Shown piece by piece: positions 8,959-16,588 of a stretch of 64,000 nt of DNA. Within the stretch, counting starts at the first letter, position 1. Each line of letters starts with the position of its first letter. Location: positions 62,001 to 126,000 of the forward strand of contig CAZWYF010000004.1 of NCBI GenBank assembly GCA_964637835.1, in the 5' to 3' direction. Made by a program: the position numbers and the translations under genes. The stretch is from Glo-17 sp964637835. GTDB lineage: Bacteria > Krumholzibacteriota > Krumholzibacteriia > LZORAL124-64-63. The notes under the pieces were generated by a model, which saw only the letters and a program-made list of their open reading frames with translations, ran no database searches and was not told the DNA's origin.

Positions 8959-9776
8959 GCGTCCTGCCGCGTCCTTCGGGCAGCGACCGGGCCCTGGTGC
9001 TGCGCGTCTGGCCCACGGGGGAGACCAGCCTGGTCGCCTCGGTGCTCACCGAGGAGCACGGCCTGCTGCGGCTGGTGGCCAGGGGGGCGCGGCAGACGCG
9101 GTCGCGCCTGCGGCCGCTGGTGCAACCGGGACGGCTGGCGGAGCTGGAGTTCTCGCTGGATCCCGCCCGGCAGCTGCAGTACCTGCGCGGCGGCGCCCTG
9201 CTGCGCGATCCGCTGGCGAGCGCGCCCACGCTGGAGAAGACCGCCTACCTGCAAGCCGCGCTGGAACTGGTGGATCGCTGCCGGCCCGGTCACGGCCACG
9301 AGGTCGGGCTGTTCGCGCTTTGCCAGGCCTACGTGGAGGTATTATCCTGCGCGGGGCCCGGACGCGACGTGGCCCTGTTCTATGCCTTCGAGACCGCCCT
9401 GCTGGACCTCCTGGGCACCCGGCCCGCGCTGGAGGCCTGCGTGCACTGCGGCCGGGAGCTGGCCGCGGTGACCGGCGGGGCGCTGTGGTTCAGTCCGGCC
9501 GCCGGCGGCCTGGTCTGCGCGGCCTGCGCTCGCGGCGGCGCGGTGGCCGGCGCGCGGCCGCTGGGCGCCGACGCCCTCGCGGTCTGGCCGCAGCTGGCGA
9601 TGGCGCCGGCGCGATGGCCGGACCGGTCGCTGCCGCGCGCGGTGGCACGGGACTGGGGCGTGATGCTGCACCGGTTCCTCGAGTACCATCTGCCAGGCTA
9701 CCGGTTGCCGGCGGCCCTGGCCCTCTTGCGGACCGGGCGCCGTCCCGGCCAGGCACCGACCAAGGATGGGAGTTGA
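8955..9776 (+). CDS. recO: DNA repair protein RecO
   Basis: Recombination mediator of the RecFOR pathway that loads RecA on SSB-coated DNA, 273 residues. An N-terminal OB fold begins RALVLRVWPTGETSLVASVLT, and GLLRLVARGARQ is typical of the family. A C-terminal zinc site is visible as CVHCGRE and CAAC. The start is GTG at 8955, overlapping the mgtE stop (GTGA). The stop shares its last base with the glyQ ATG. The neighbourhood recO-glyQ-glyS matches the Firmicutes order, although era and cdd are absent. Confidence 0.9.
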   Translation: MSVLPRPSGSDRALVLRVWPTGETSLVASVLTEEHGLLRLVARGARQTRSRLRPLVQPGRLAELEFSLDPARQLQYLRGGALLRDPLASAPTLEKTAYLQAALELVDRCRPGHGHEVGLFALCQAYVEVLSCAGPGRDVALFYAFETALLDLLGTRPALEACVHCGRELAAVTGGALWFSPAAGGLVCAACARGGAVAGARPLGADALAVWPQLAMAPARWPDRSLPRAVARDWGVMLHRFLEYHLPGYRLPAALALLRTGRRPGQAPTKDGS

Positions 9777-10660
9777 TGGATTACCAGGACATGATCGCCG
9801 CCCTGCAGGACTTCTGGCGCGCCCGCGGCTGTGTCGTGGTCCAGCCGTGGAACTCGGAGGTGGGGGCCGGGACCTTCAATCCCAATACCTTCCTGCGCGC
9901 CCTCGGTCCGGAGCCATGGCGGGTGGCCTACGTGGAGCCGAGCAAGCGCCCCAAGGACGGCCGCTATCTCGAGAATCCCAACCGCGTCCATCAGTTCCTC
10001 CAGTACCAGGTGCTGCTGAAACCCAATCCGCCCGACAGCCAGGAGCTGTACCTGGAGTCGCTCCGCGCCATCGGCATCGTGGCCGAGCAGCACGACATCC
10101 GCTTCGTGGAGGACGACTGGGAATCGCCCACCCTCGGCGCGGCGGGTCTGGGCTGGGAGGTCTGGCTGGACGGCATGGAGATCTCCCAGTTCACCTACTT
10201 CCAGCAGGTGGGCGGCGTGCGGTGCAAGCCGGTGGCGGTGGAACTCACCTACGGGCTGCTGCGCATCGCCATGTTCCTGCAGGGCTGCGACCACGTGAAG
10301 GACCTGCGCTGGGGCGGCGGCCTGGCCTGGGGCGAGGTGCAGGGCCAGTTCGAGAAGGAATTCAGCGCCTTCAACTTCGAGCATGCGGACGTGGACCAGT
10401 ACCGGCGGAACTTCGAGGAGAAGGAGACCGAGGCCGGCCGCCTGCTCGAGGCCGGCCTGGTCTATCCCGGGTACGACGCGGTGATCAAGTGCAGCCACCT
10501 GTTCAACGTCCTGGAGGCCCGCGGCGCCATCTCGGTCACCGAGCGCACGGGCTACATCGCGCGCGTGCGCAACCTGGCGCGCCGCGCCGCCCGGGCCTAC
10601 GTCGACAGCCGTGAACAGCTGGGTTTCCCCCTGCTCGCCGAGGACGGAGAGAGCGCATGA
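9776..10660 (+). CDS. glyQ: Glycyl-tRNA synthetase alpha subunit
   Basis: Catalytic alpha subunit of the bacterial alpha2-beta2 glycyl-tRNA synthetase, 294 residues. The characteristic sequence is DFWRARGCVVVQPWNSEVGA, followed by TFLRALGPEPWRVAYVEPS and RPKDGRYLENPNR. ATG at 9776 overlaps the last base of the recO stop. An upstream in-frame TTG at 9773 exists, but the ATG gives the family-typical N-terminus. It overlaps glyS by four bases, ensuring coupled production of both subunits. Confidence 0.98.
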   Translation: MDYQDMIAALQDFWRARGCVVVQPWNSEVGAGTFNPNTFLRALGPEPWRVAYVEPSKRPKDGRYLENPNRVHQFLQYQVLLKPNPPDSQELYLESLRAIGIVAEQHDIRFVEDDWESPTLGAAGLGWEVWLDGMEISQFTYFQQVGGVRCKPVAVELTYGLLRIAMFLQGCDHVKDLRWGGGLAWGEVQGQFEKEFSAFNFEHADVDQYRRNFEEKETEAGRLLEAGLVYPGYDAVIKCSHLFNVLEARGAISVTERTGYIARVRNLARRAARAYVDSREQLGFPLLAEDGESA

Positions 10661-12831
10661 GCGATCACCAGGACCGCCGGCCCTTCCTGCTGGAGATCGG
10701 CAGCGAGGAGATCCCGGCCCGCTTCATTCCCACGGCCATGGCCGCCATCGCGGAGCGGCTCGCCGGGCTGCTGGCCGCCGAGCACCTCGAACACGAGCCG
10801 CTGCGCGTGCAGGCGACGCCCCGCCGGCTGGTCGTCCTCTGCGACGGCCTGGCCGTGCGCCAGCCCGATCGTCAGGAGGAGATCAAGGGGCCGCCGGTGT
10901 CCATCGCCTTCGACGCCGACGGCCAGCCCACGCGGGCCGCGGAGGGCTTCGCCCGCAAGCTGGGGGTCGACCTCGCCGACTGCGGGCGGGGGGAGGACCA
11001 GCGCGGCGAGCACCTGCTGGTCCGGCGGACGGTTCGCGGCCGGGATGCGGCCGCCGTGCTCGGCGAGCGTCTGCCGGAGCTGATCCTCGGCCTGCCCTTC
11101 CGCAAGACCATGCGCTGGGGCGAGCTGGACCTCGAGTACGCGCGGCCGTTGCAGTGGCTGGTCTGCCTGCACGGCGATGAGGTGGTGCCGTTCACCGTGG
11201 GACCGCTCGCCAGCGGCCGCACCACGCGCGGCCATCGCACCCTGGCCGGTGATCGCCGCGAGCGGATCGCCGCCGCCACCGAGCACGCCGCGGTGATGGC
11301 GCAGCTCGGCGTGGTGCCCGACCCCGCGGTCCGTCGCGCGCGCATCCTCGAGCAGGCCGCCGCGGCCCTGGCCCCGCTGGGTGCCGGCGCGGCGCTGCGG
11401 GAGGATCCGCAGCTGCTCGAGGAGGTGGTCTTCCTCGGCGAGCACCCCACCGCCTTCCTGGGCCGGTTCGACGCGGACTTCTTCGCCCTGCCGCCGGAGG
11501 TGATCGTCACCGCGCTCAAGGAGCATCAGCGCTACTTCGCGGTGGCGGGTGCGGACGGGCAGCTGCAGCCGGCCTTCGTGGCCGTTCGCGATGGCGGCCC
11601 CGACCACCTGGACACCGTGCGCGCGGGCAACGAGCGCGTCCTGCGCGCGCGGCTCGCGGACGCCCTGTTCTACTGGCGGTTCGACCAGCAGCGCACCCCG
11701 GACGACCACGCCGCGGCTCTCGCCAGCGTGACCTGGCTCGAGGGTCTCGGCAGCGTCGGCGACCAGGTGCGGCGGGCGGGACGTCTGGCCGAGCATCTCT
11801 GGAGCCATGGCCTGGGCGATGGCGAGGTCGTCCCGGCGCTGCTGCAGCGGGCGGCGCACCTGATGCGTTTCGATCTGGTGACCGAGATGATCAAGGACGG
11901 CAAGGAGTTCACGCGGCTCGAGGGGCTGATCGCCGCCCGCTACGCGGCCGCCGCGGGGGAAGACCCCGTGGTCTGCCGCGCCCTGGAGCAGAGCCAGTGG
12001 CCGCGCGGGGCGACCGACGCGCTGCCCGAGGACCGGATCGGCAGCGTGCTGTCGGTGGCCTGGCGCCTGGACACCCTGGCCGGGTGCTGGCTGGCGGGTT
12101 TCGAACCGACGGGGGCCAAGGATCCCTACGCCCTGCGGCGCCATGCCCTGGCGGTGCTGCGGATCCTGGTGGAGCTGTCCGCGCGCGTGGACCTCGCCGC
12201 GGCCCTCGACGAGGCGCTCGCGCCCTACGCCGGGCTCCGCCCCGACGCCGACCTGGCGGCGACCCGCGAGGCCATCCTGGACTTCATCATCGTTCGCCTG
12301 GAGGGCTGGCTGGTGGACGGCCGCGGCGCCGATCAGGCCATCGCCCGCGCCGTCCTGCCCGTGCGCGGCCAGGATCCCGCCGATGCGGTGGCCTGGATCG
12401 AGGCCCTCGAGCGGTTCCGGGAGCGGGAGGATTTCCTGCTCCTGGCCACGGGCTTCAAGCGCTGTGCCAACATCCTGCAGGGAAAGACGCTGCCCGCGGC
12501 GGAGCGGGCCGCGGCGGCCGAGCGCTGGCGGAACGGCGGGCGGGGGGCACAGGGCGAGGACCTCGGTGCGCTGACCGAGCCGGCGGCGGTGGCCCTGCGG
12601 GACGCCGTCGCGGCGGCGGTCCCGGGCCTGCTCGCGGCCGAGGCGGCGGGCGACTACGTGGCCGTCTTCCAGACGCTCTCCGGCTTCGGGCCCATCATCG
12701 ATCGCTTCTTCGACGAGGTGCGGGTCAACGCCGAGGATCCGGCGATCCGAGAGCGGCGGCTGGCGTTCCTGCGCGAGATCCATGCCCTCTTCCTGCGCTA
12801 CGCCGATTTCAGCCTCGTGGCCCCCGAATAG
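10657..12831 (+). CDS. glyS: Glycyl-tRNA synthetase beta subunit
   Basis: Beta subunit of glycyl-tRNA synthetase, which binds the tRNA, 724 residues. It starts LLEIGSEEIPARFIPTAMAA, and contains LPFRKTMRWGELDLEYARPLQ and FDLVTEMIKDGKEFTRLEG, the family signature. A C-terminal DALR-like helical region holds FFDEVRVNAEDPAIRERRLA. It is slightly longer than the E. coli protein (about 690 residues) but complete. The ATG overlaps the glyQ stop by four bases. It is the last gene of the cluster and is followed by an intrinsic terminator. Confidence 0.98.
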   Translation: MSDHQDRRPFLLEIGSEEIPARFIPTAMAAIAERLAGLLAAEHLEHEPLRVQATPRRLVVLCDGLAVRQPDRQEEIKGPPVSIAFDADGQPTRAAEGFARKLGVDLADCGRGEDQRGEHLLVRRTVRGRDAAAVLGERLPELILGLPFRKTMRWGELDLEYARPLQWLVCLHGDEVVPFTVGPLASGRTTRGHRTLAGDRRERIAAATEHAAVMAQLGVVPDPAVRRARILEQAAAALAPLGAGAALREDPQLLEEVVFLGEHPTAFLGRFDADFFALPPEVIVTALKEHQRYFAVAGADGQLQPAFVAVRDGGPDHLDTVRAGNERVLRARLADALFYWRFDQQRTPDDHAAALASVTWLEGLGSVGDQVRRAGRLAEHLWSHGLGDGEVVPALLQRAAHLMRFDLVTEMIKDGKEFTRLEGLIAARYAAAAGEDPVVCRALEQSQWPRGATDALPEDRIGSVLSVAWRLDTLAGCWLAGFEPTGAKDPYALRRHALAVLRILVELSARVDLAAALDEALAPYAGLRPDADLAATREAILDFIIVRLEGWLVDGRGADQAIARAVLPVRGQDPADAVAWIEALERFREREDFLLLATGFKRCANILQGKTLPAAERAAAAERWRNGGRGAQGEDLGALTEPAAVALRDAVAAAVPGLLAAEAAGDYVAVFQTLSGFGPIIDRFFDEVRVNAEDPAIRERRLAFLREIHALFLRYADFSLVAPE

Positions 12832-12856
12832 CGGTCCGGGCGGTCCGCTCGCCACG

Positions 12857-12886
12857 CCCCCGGCGCGCCGCGCCGGGGGTTTCCTT
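12857..12886 (+). terminator. Intrinsic terminator after glyS
   Basis: A ten-base perfect stem (12857-12866 pairing with 12870-12879) of the form CCCCCGGCGC/GCGCCGGGGG with a three-base loop is followed by a T-rich tail (TTTCCTTTT). It lies 25 bases after the glyS stop and is one of the few textbook intrinsic terminators in the window. Confidence 0.9.
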
Positions 12887-12922
12887 TTGGAGAACACCGT
12901 ACTCTTTTTTGCACAAAGACTA

Positions 12923-12951
12923 TTGACGGGGTCGGGGGGGTCCTGTAAGGT
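12923..12951 (+). promoter_or_regulatory. Candidate sigma-70 promoter for the surface-protein gene
   Basis: TTGACG at 12923-12928, a 17-base spacer, then TAAGGT at 12946-12951, preceded directly by TG. It lies in an AT-richer patch just after the glyS terminator. If used, the 5' leader of the gene at 13240 would be about 280 nt, unusually long. The -10 is weak (three of six matches), so the exact site is uncertain. Confidence 0.5.
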
Positions 12952-13093
12952 AATCGTTGCGACTCATGGGCAAATGGTTCCCAACCCCTGTGAGGATGCG
13001 TTGTCCTTGCCTTTCCGCTCGTTAGCATCACTTGACACGTTCACTCGTCACCAAGGTCTGCGAAACATTCAGAGGAGGACTCTCTCGCGACGT

Positions 13094-13111
13094 GTGCGGC
13101 TCCGGCCGCAC
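13094..13111 (+). other. Leader hairpin upstream of the surface-protein gene
   Basis: Perfect seven-base stem GTGCGGC/GCCGCAC with a TCCG tetraloop, within the predicted 5' leader of the gene at 13240. There is no T-tract, so it is more likely a leader structure (stability or translation control) than a terminator. The rest of 12887-13239 holds no convincing ORF. Confidence 0.5.
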
Positions 13112-13207
13112 GAAAAGGACGGACGCAAGAGGGAACACTTGTCTGCTCCGACATCGGGCGTCGGCAACTTCGTCGCCGGCGCAAGGAGATTGTTCGCCAA
13201 TCCATGT

Positions 13208-13224
13208 GTTGACAACAGGTCAAC
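13208..13224 (+). promoter_or_regulatory. Inverted repeat just before the surface-protein start
   Basis: GTTGAC, five bases, GTCAAC: a perfect six-base dyad immediately upstream of the G-rich ribosome binding site (GGGGGGAAAAGC before ATG 13240). It could be an operator-like protein site or a small RNA hairpin limiting translation. No regulator can be named. Confidence 0.4.
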
Positions 13225-13239
13225 GATGGGGGGAAAAGC

Positions 13240-16200
13240 ATGAAGCGATTTGTTCTGTTCGCCGCTCTGTCTCTGGCGCTGATCGCCAGCGGTGCGCTCG
13301 CGGACACCGTGGACCAGCAGGTCAAGGTCCGCGGTGGCTGGGGTACGCTGCACGGCCAGGCGATCAACACCGCCAAGGCCGACGTAGACACGACGTACGT
13401 CCTCGGCGGCCCCGACTCGTTCGAGGGCAAGTTCGAGGATCAGTTCGGCAACCCCGACTGGCAGGGCTGGACCAGCGAGGACCTCACGTTCTCGGCGGAT
13501 TCCTTCTGGCAGGTCACTGATCTGGACGCCATCAGCGGTAACTACTCCATGTGGTGTGGGACGTTCTTCGATGGCGAGCCTGGTTACGGCAACAGCTGGA
13601 ACCAGAACCTGGTGCTCACCTACGCGGTCCCCGATCCCGGTGCCAACAGCACCGTGCAGTGGACCATGACCGTGCAGGTAGACTCCGAGCCCGATTACGA
13701 CATCACCTTCCTCGAGGTCAACAAGGGCGGGATCTGGGAAGTGCTCCAGCAGTACGATGGCGCGCGCGTCCTGAACCCGTCCGAGACCATCAGCTTCACC
13801 TCGAGCGACTACACCGGCTCTGGCGGCGACGAGATCCAGCTGCGCGTCCGTTTCAACTCGGACGGCGCGTGGTCGGATGAGGACGGCCTCTGGCCGACCG
13901 ATGCAGGCGCCTGCCGGCTCGACGACATCCTCGTGACCGTGGACAACGGCAGCGGCCCGGTGGTCGTGGACGACGAGGACTTCGAGGACCAGGTCAGCGA
14001 CAACTGGGTCCCCGTGCTGGACCCGGGCGTGGGCGATTACGCCGCGCTGTACACCAACCTCCAGGATGAGGATCCCTGCCGGACCAACTTCAGCCCGCAG
14101 GCGGCCTTCGTGGACAACGGCATCGTGGTCCCCGGCACCGGCGGCTCGCTGTGCACCACCTGGTGCTACGGCCCGGACGGCTTCATCGTCAACAACACCG
14201 GCGGTCTGATGGGCCCCGATTTCCACATCCAGAACATCATCAAGAGCCCCGTCAAGTCCTTCCCCGCCGGTGCGGATGGGGCCTACGTGGTCTTCGATGT
14301 GTACCGTCACGAGGAGCTGGGTGCGTTCGGTACCTGGCCCGGCATGTTCTACCAGTGGTTCGTCCGCTCGGCCGCCACGGGCGATCCCGCGGACGTCGAG
14401 GCGGCCTCGTGGCAGAACCGCAACTTCGTGCAGTACGGCGGCCCCGACTACCTGCGTCAGCTGGAAGTCGTGACCGACCTGCTGGTTCCCGGCCGGACCC
14501 ACGTCCAGGTGGGCCTGACCGTGTACGAGCTGGGTTACAACTGGGGCTGGATCGGCACCGACGGCACCCCGGCGCCGTACTTCGACAACGTGGCGTTCGT
14601 CGCCTACCCGTTCGGCGGGCCTGGCGTCAGCACCCGTGACATCGACATCGCCAACGACGGCTTCCCCGCCGCCGGCGACTTCGACTTCACCAACCTCGAG
14701 AACAACGCCATCCGCTTCGACATGGCCAACAACATCGCCGGCGCCGGCGAGGCGAACGACCCCGGCGACTCCATCACCGTGGACATCGCCGCGGTGCGCG
14801 AGGGGACATCCCTGGTCCCGTTCCCGAAGATGATCTTCCGCATGAAGGCGAACCCCGTCTTCGACGGCGTGCGCGACCTCACCGGCCTGAACACCGTGGA
14901 GATCGAGCCCGGGATCATCGAGGGCTGGGTGTACGGTGACACCACCCGCAACGCCCAGGGCGCCATCGTGGAGGATCGCTGGAACTTCGATCTGCCCGAT
15001 AGCGGCTTCTTCTACCCTGGCGACGTGATCCACTACTACATCGAGGCCGAGGATACCGACGGTGGCGTCACCACCCTGCCGGGCGATCTCGACGGCTTCG
15101 GCAACTTCGACCACAACCTCAGCTTCGACAGCGACTTCATCGTCCGCGGTCTGCCCACGCTGTTCACGGCCTCGTCCGGCGATCATCCGACGATGCTGCT
15201 GTGGAACGACTTCGGCGACCGTGGCGGCGAGAACGAGTGGCTGTTCGCGCTGCAGAACCTCGGGTTCATCGAGGGTGTCGACTACGACGTGTACTACACC
15301 AACGGCCCGTCCAGCGGTGTGGGTAACGGCCTCGGCGGTCGCGCCACCAGCGCGCTGCTCGACGGCTACAACACCCTGCTGTACACCTCGGGTGATCTCT
15401 CGACCAACCTGCTGGCCAACGGCGACCTCGAAAACGATCCCTCCCAGGATCTGCAGGTGGTCACCAACTGGTTCAACCGTGGTGACAAGAACGCGTTCAT
15501 GACCGGTGACGACCTGGTGACGGGTCTGCGGGATGCCGGCGCCCTCGGCGAGGCGTTCGTGAACGACTTCTTCAACGTCAACTACGTCAACAACTCGGTG
15601 CGGAGCTTCATCGCGAACCAGACCGCGCCGCTGGTCCGGACCATCGCGGGCAACGGCTTCATCGCCGATGTCAACGAGTGGATCGCCTACGGCGGCTGTC
15701 TGGGCATCAACTCGTTCGATGCGGTCGAGGCCAACAGCGGCACCACCCGGATCGCCGAGTTCACCGACCCGCAGGGCAACGGTGGCGCTTATCCGTTCGC
15801 GGCGGCGACGTACTTCAACAACTCCACCAACAACGCCGACGTGGTCCTCATGGCCCACGACTTCATGTTCCTGTACAACGCTCCGGGCTGGGCCCCGCCC
15901 GCCGGCTTCGAGGGTGTCTCCGCGCGCGCGGTCGTGCTGGACAACATCCTCTCGGTCTTCGGCGAGTCCCCCAACCCCGGTGGCCCGGGTCCGGTGGGCG
16001 TGACGCCCGACGCGCCCCTGGCCGTGAGCAACTTCCCCAACCCGTTCAACCCGCAGACGACCATCAAGCTGAGCCTGCCCCGCGCGGGCGAGGTCAGCCT
16101 GAAGGTGTTCAACGTCCGCGGTGCGCTGGTCCGGACCCTGGTCGACGGTCAGATGGCTGCTGGCGAGCACAGCATCCTCTGGGACGGCAAGACCGATTCC

Positions 16201-16287
16201 GGCGACCAGGCCGCCTCGGGTGTCTACTTCTACGAGACCCGTGCGAACGGTGAGGTCAAGGTCAACAAGATGGCCCTCGTGAAGTAG
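13240..16287 (+). CDS. Large secreted protein with FlgD-like C-terminal sorting domain
   Basis: Exported protein of 1015 residues. The signal peptide is MKRFVLFAALSLALIASGALA with cleavage before D22. The mature part is acidic and rich in Asp, Asn, Gly and aromatic residues, with beta-sandwich-like stretches but no catalytic motif that I recognise. The last 85 or so residues form a FlgD-Ig-like tail: NFPNPFNPQTTIKLSLP, LKVFNVRGALVRTL, then DGKTDSGDQAASGVYFYE and a basic end. In Bacteroidota such tails direct export through the type IX system. No T9SS component is in the window, so that route is inference. Codons include more GGT and CGT than neighbours, suggesting high expression. It stands alone, between a terminator and a new promoter. 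Confidence 0.85.
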   Translation: MKRFVLFAALSLALIASGALADTVDQQVKVRGGWGTLHGQAINTAKADVDTTYVLGGPDSFEGKFEDQFGNPDWQGWTSEDLTFSADSFWQVTDLDAISGNYSMWCGTFFDGEPGYGNSWNQNLVLTYAVPDPGANSTVQWTMTVQVDSEPDYDITFLEVNKGGIWEVLQQYDGARVLNPSETISFTSSDYTGSGGDEIQLRVRFNSDGAWSDEDGLWPTDAGACRLDDILVTVDNGSGPVVVDDEDFEDQVSDNWVPVLDPGVGDYAALYTNLQDEDPCRTNFSPQAAFVDNGIVVPGTGGSLCTTWCYGPDGFIVNNTGGLMGPDFHIQNIIKSPVKSFPAGADGAYVVFDVYRHEELGAFGTWPGMFYQWFVRSAATGDPADVEAASWQNRNFVQYGGPDYLRQLEVVTDLLVPGRTHVQVGLTVYELGYNWGWIGTDGTPAPYFDNVAFVAYPFGGPGVSTRDIDIANDGFPAAGDFDFTNLENNAIRFDMANNIAGAGEANDPGDSITVDIAAVREGTSLVPFPKMIFRMKANPVFDGVRDLTGLNTVEIEPGIIEGWVYGDTTRNAQGAIVEDRWNFDLPDSGFFYPGDVIHYYIEAEDTDGGVTTLPGDLDGFGNFDHNLSFDSDFIVRGLPTLFTASSGDHPTMLLWNDFGDRGGENEWLFALQNLGFIEGVDYDVYYTNGPSSGVGNGLGGRATSALLDGYNTLLYTSGDLSTNLLANGDLENDPSQDLQVVTNWFNRGDKNAFMTGDDLVTGLRDAGALGEAFVNDFFNVNYVNNSVRSFIANQTAPLVRTIAGNGFIADVNEWIAYGGCLGINSFDAVEANSGTTRIAEFTDPQGNGGAYPFAAATYFNNSTNNADVVLMAHDFMFLYNAPGWAPPAGFEGVSARAVVLDNILSVFGESPNPGGPGPVGVTPDAPLAVSNFPNPFNPQTTIKLSLPRAGEVSLKVFNVRGALVRTLVDGQMAAGEHSILWDGKTDSGDQAASGVYFYETRANGEVKVNKMALVK

Positions 16288-16325
16288 AACCCCCTGCGGG
16301 AGCTTCACGGTCATCCGACCGACCC

Positions 16326-16353
16326 GGCGGCGGCCTCCCTGGAGGCCGCCGCC
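16326..16353 (+). terminator. GC hairpin after the surface-protein gene
   Basis: Thirteen-base perfect stem (16326-16338 with 16341-16353; GGCGGCGGCCTCC and its complement), 38 bases after the stop at 16287. No T-tract follows, so it is either a factor-assisted terminator or a 3'-end stabilising hairpin. It precedes the promoter at 16424. Confidence 0.6.
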
Positions 16354-16423
16354 GCGGCTCATCTGGCCCGACAACCCACGCAATCTGGCGAGGTTGCGCT
16401 GCGTCCGCCCGGGAAACCCGAAG

Positions 16424-16453
16424 TTGACACTGCCGAGACGCGATCCCTATATT
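16424..16453 (+). promoter_or_regulatory. Strong sigma-70 promoter for the lipoprotein genes
   Basis: TTGACA at 16424-16429 (perfect -35), an 18-base spacer, and TATATT at 16448-16453 (five of six). This is among the best promoters in the window. It implies a leader of about 130 nt before the ATG at 16589 and probably drives the lipoprotein pair and the secreted BNR protein. Confidence 0.85.
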
Positions 16454-16588
16454 TCACGGGCATTCATGAGGGATCCCGAGGCGAGCGCCGCGCCCCAGCC
16501 TCCGTCTCGCGCGCCAGCTGTCCGTCCCCACCGCCGACGGCCCGTGATCCCCGCACGATGGCCTCCAAGCCAGAGGGAGCGCACCTCC

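Noticed and set aside
12966..13025. A 19-codon ATG frame in the surface-protein leader
   Set aside because: It has no Shine-Dalgarno at proper spacing and no recognisable peptide feature; it probably arises by chance in the long leader.
13032..13060. A perfect TTGACA at 13032-13037 as promoter for the gene at 13240
   Set aside because: The expected -10 position reads GGTCTG, with no match to TATAAT at 16-18 bases.
13069..16383. A 1104-codon antisense frame over the secreted protein
   Set aside because: It mirrors the + strand coding frame; the + strand has a signal peptide, ribosome binding site and sorting tail. Composition (Val, Gly, His, Asp) is typical of an antisense shadow.
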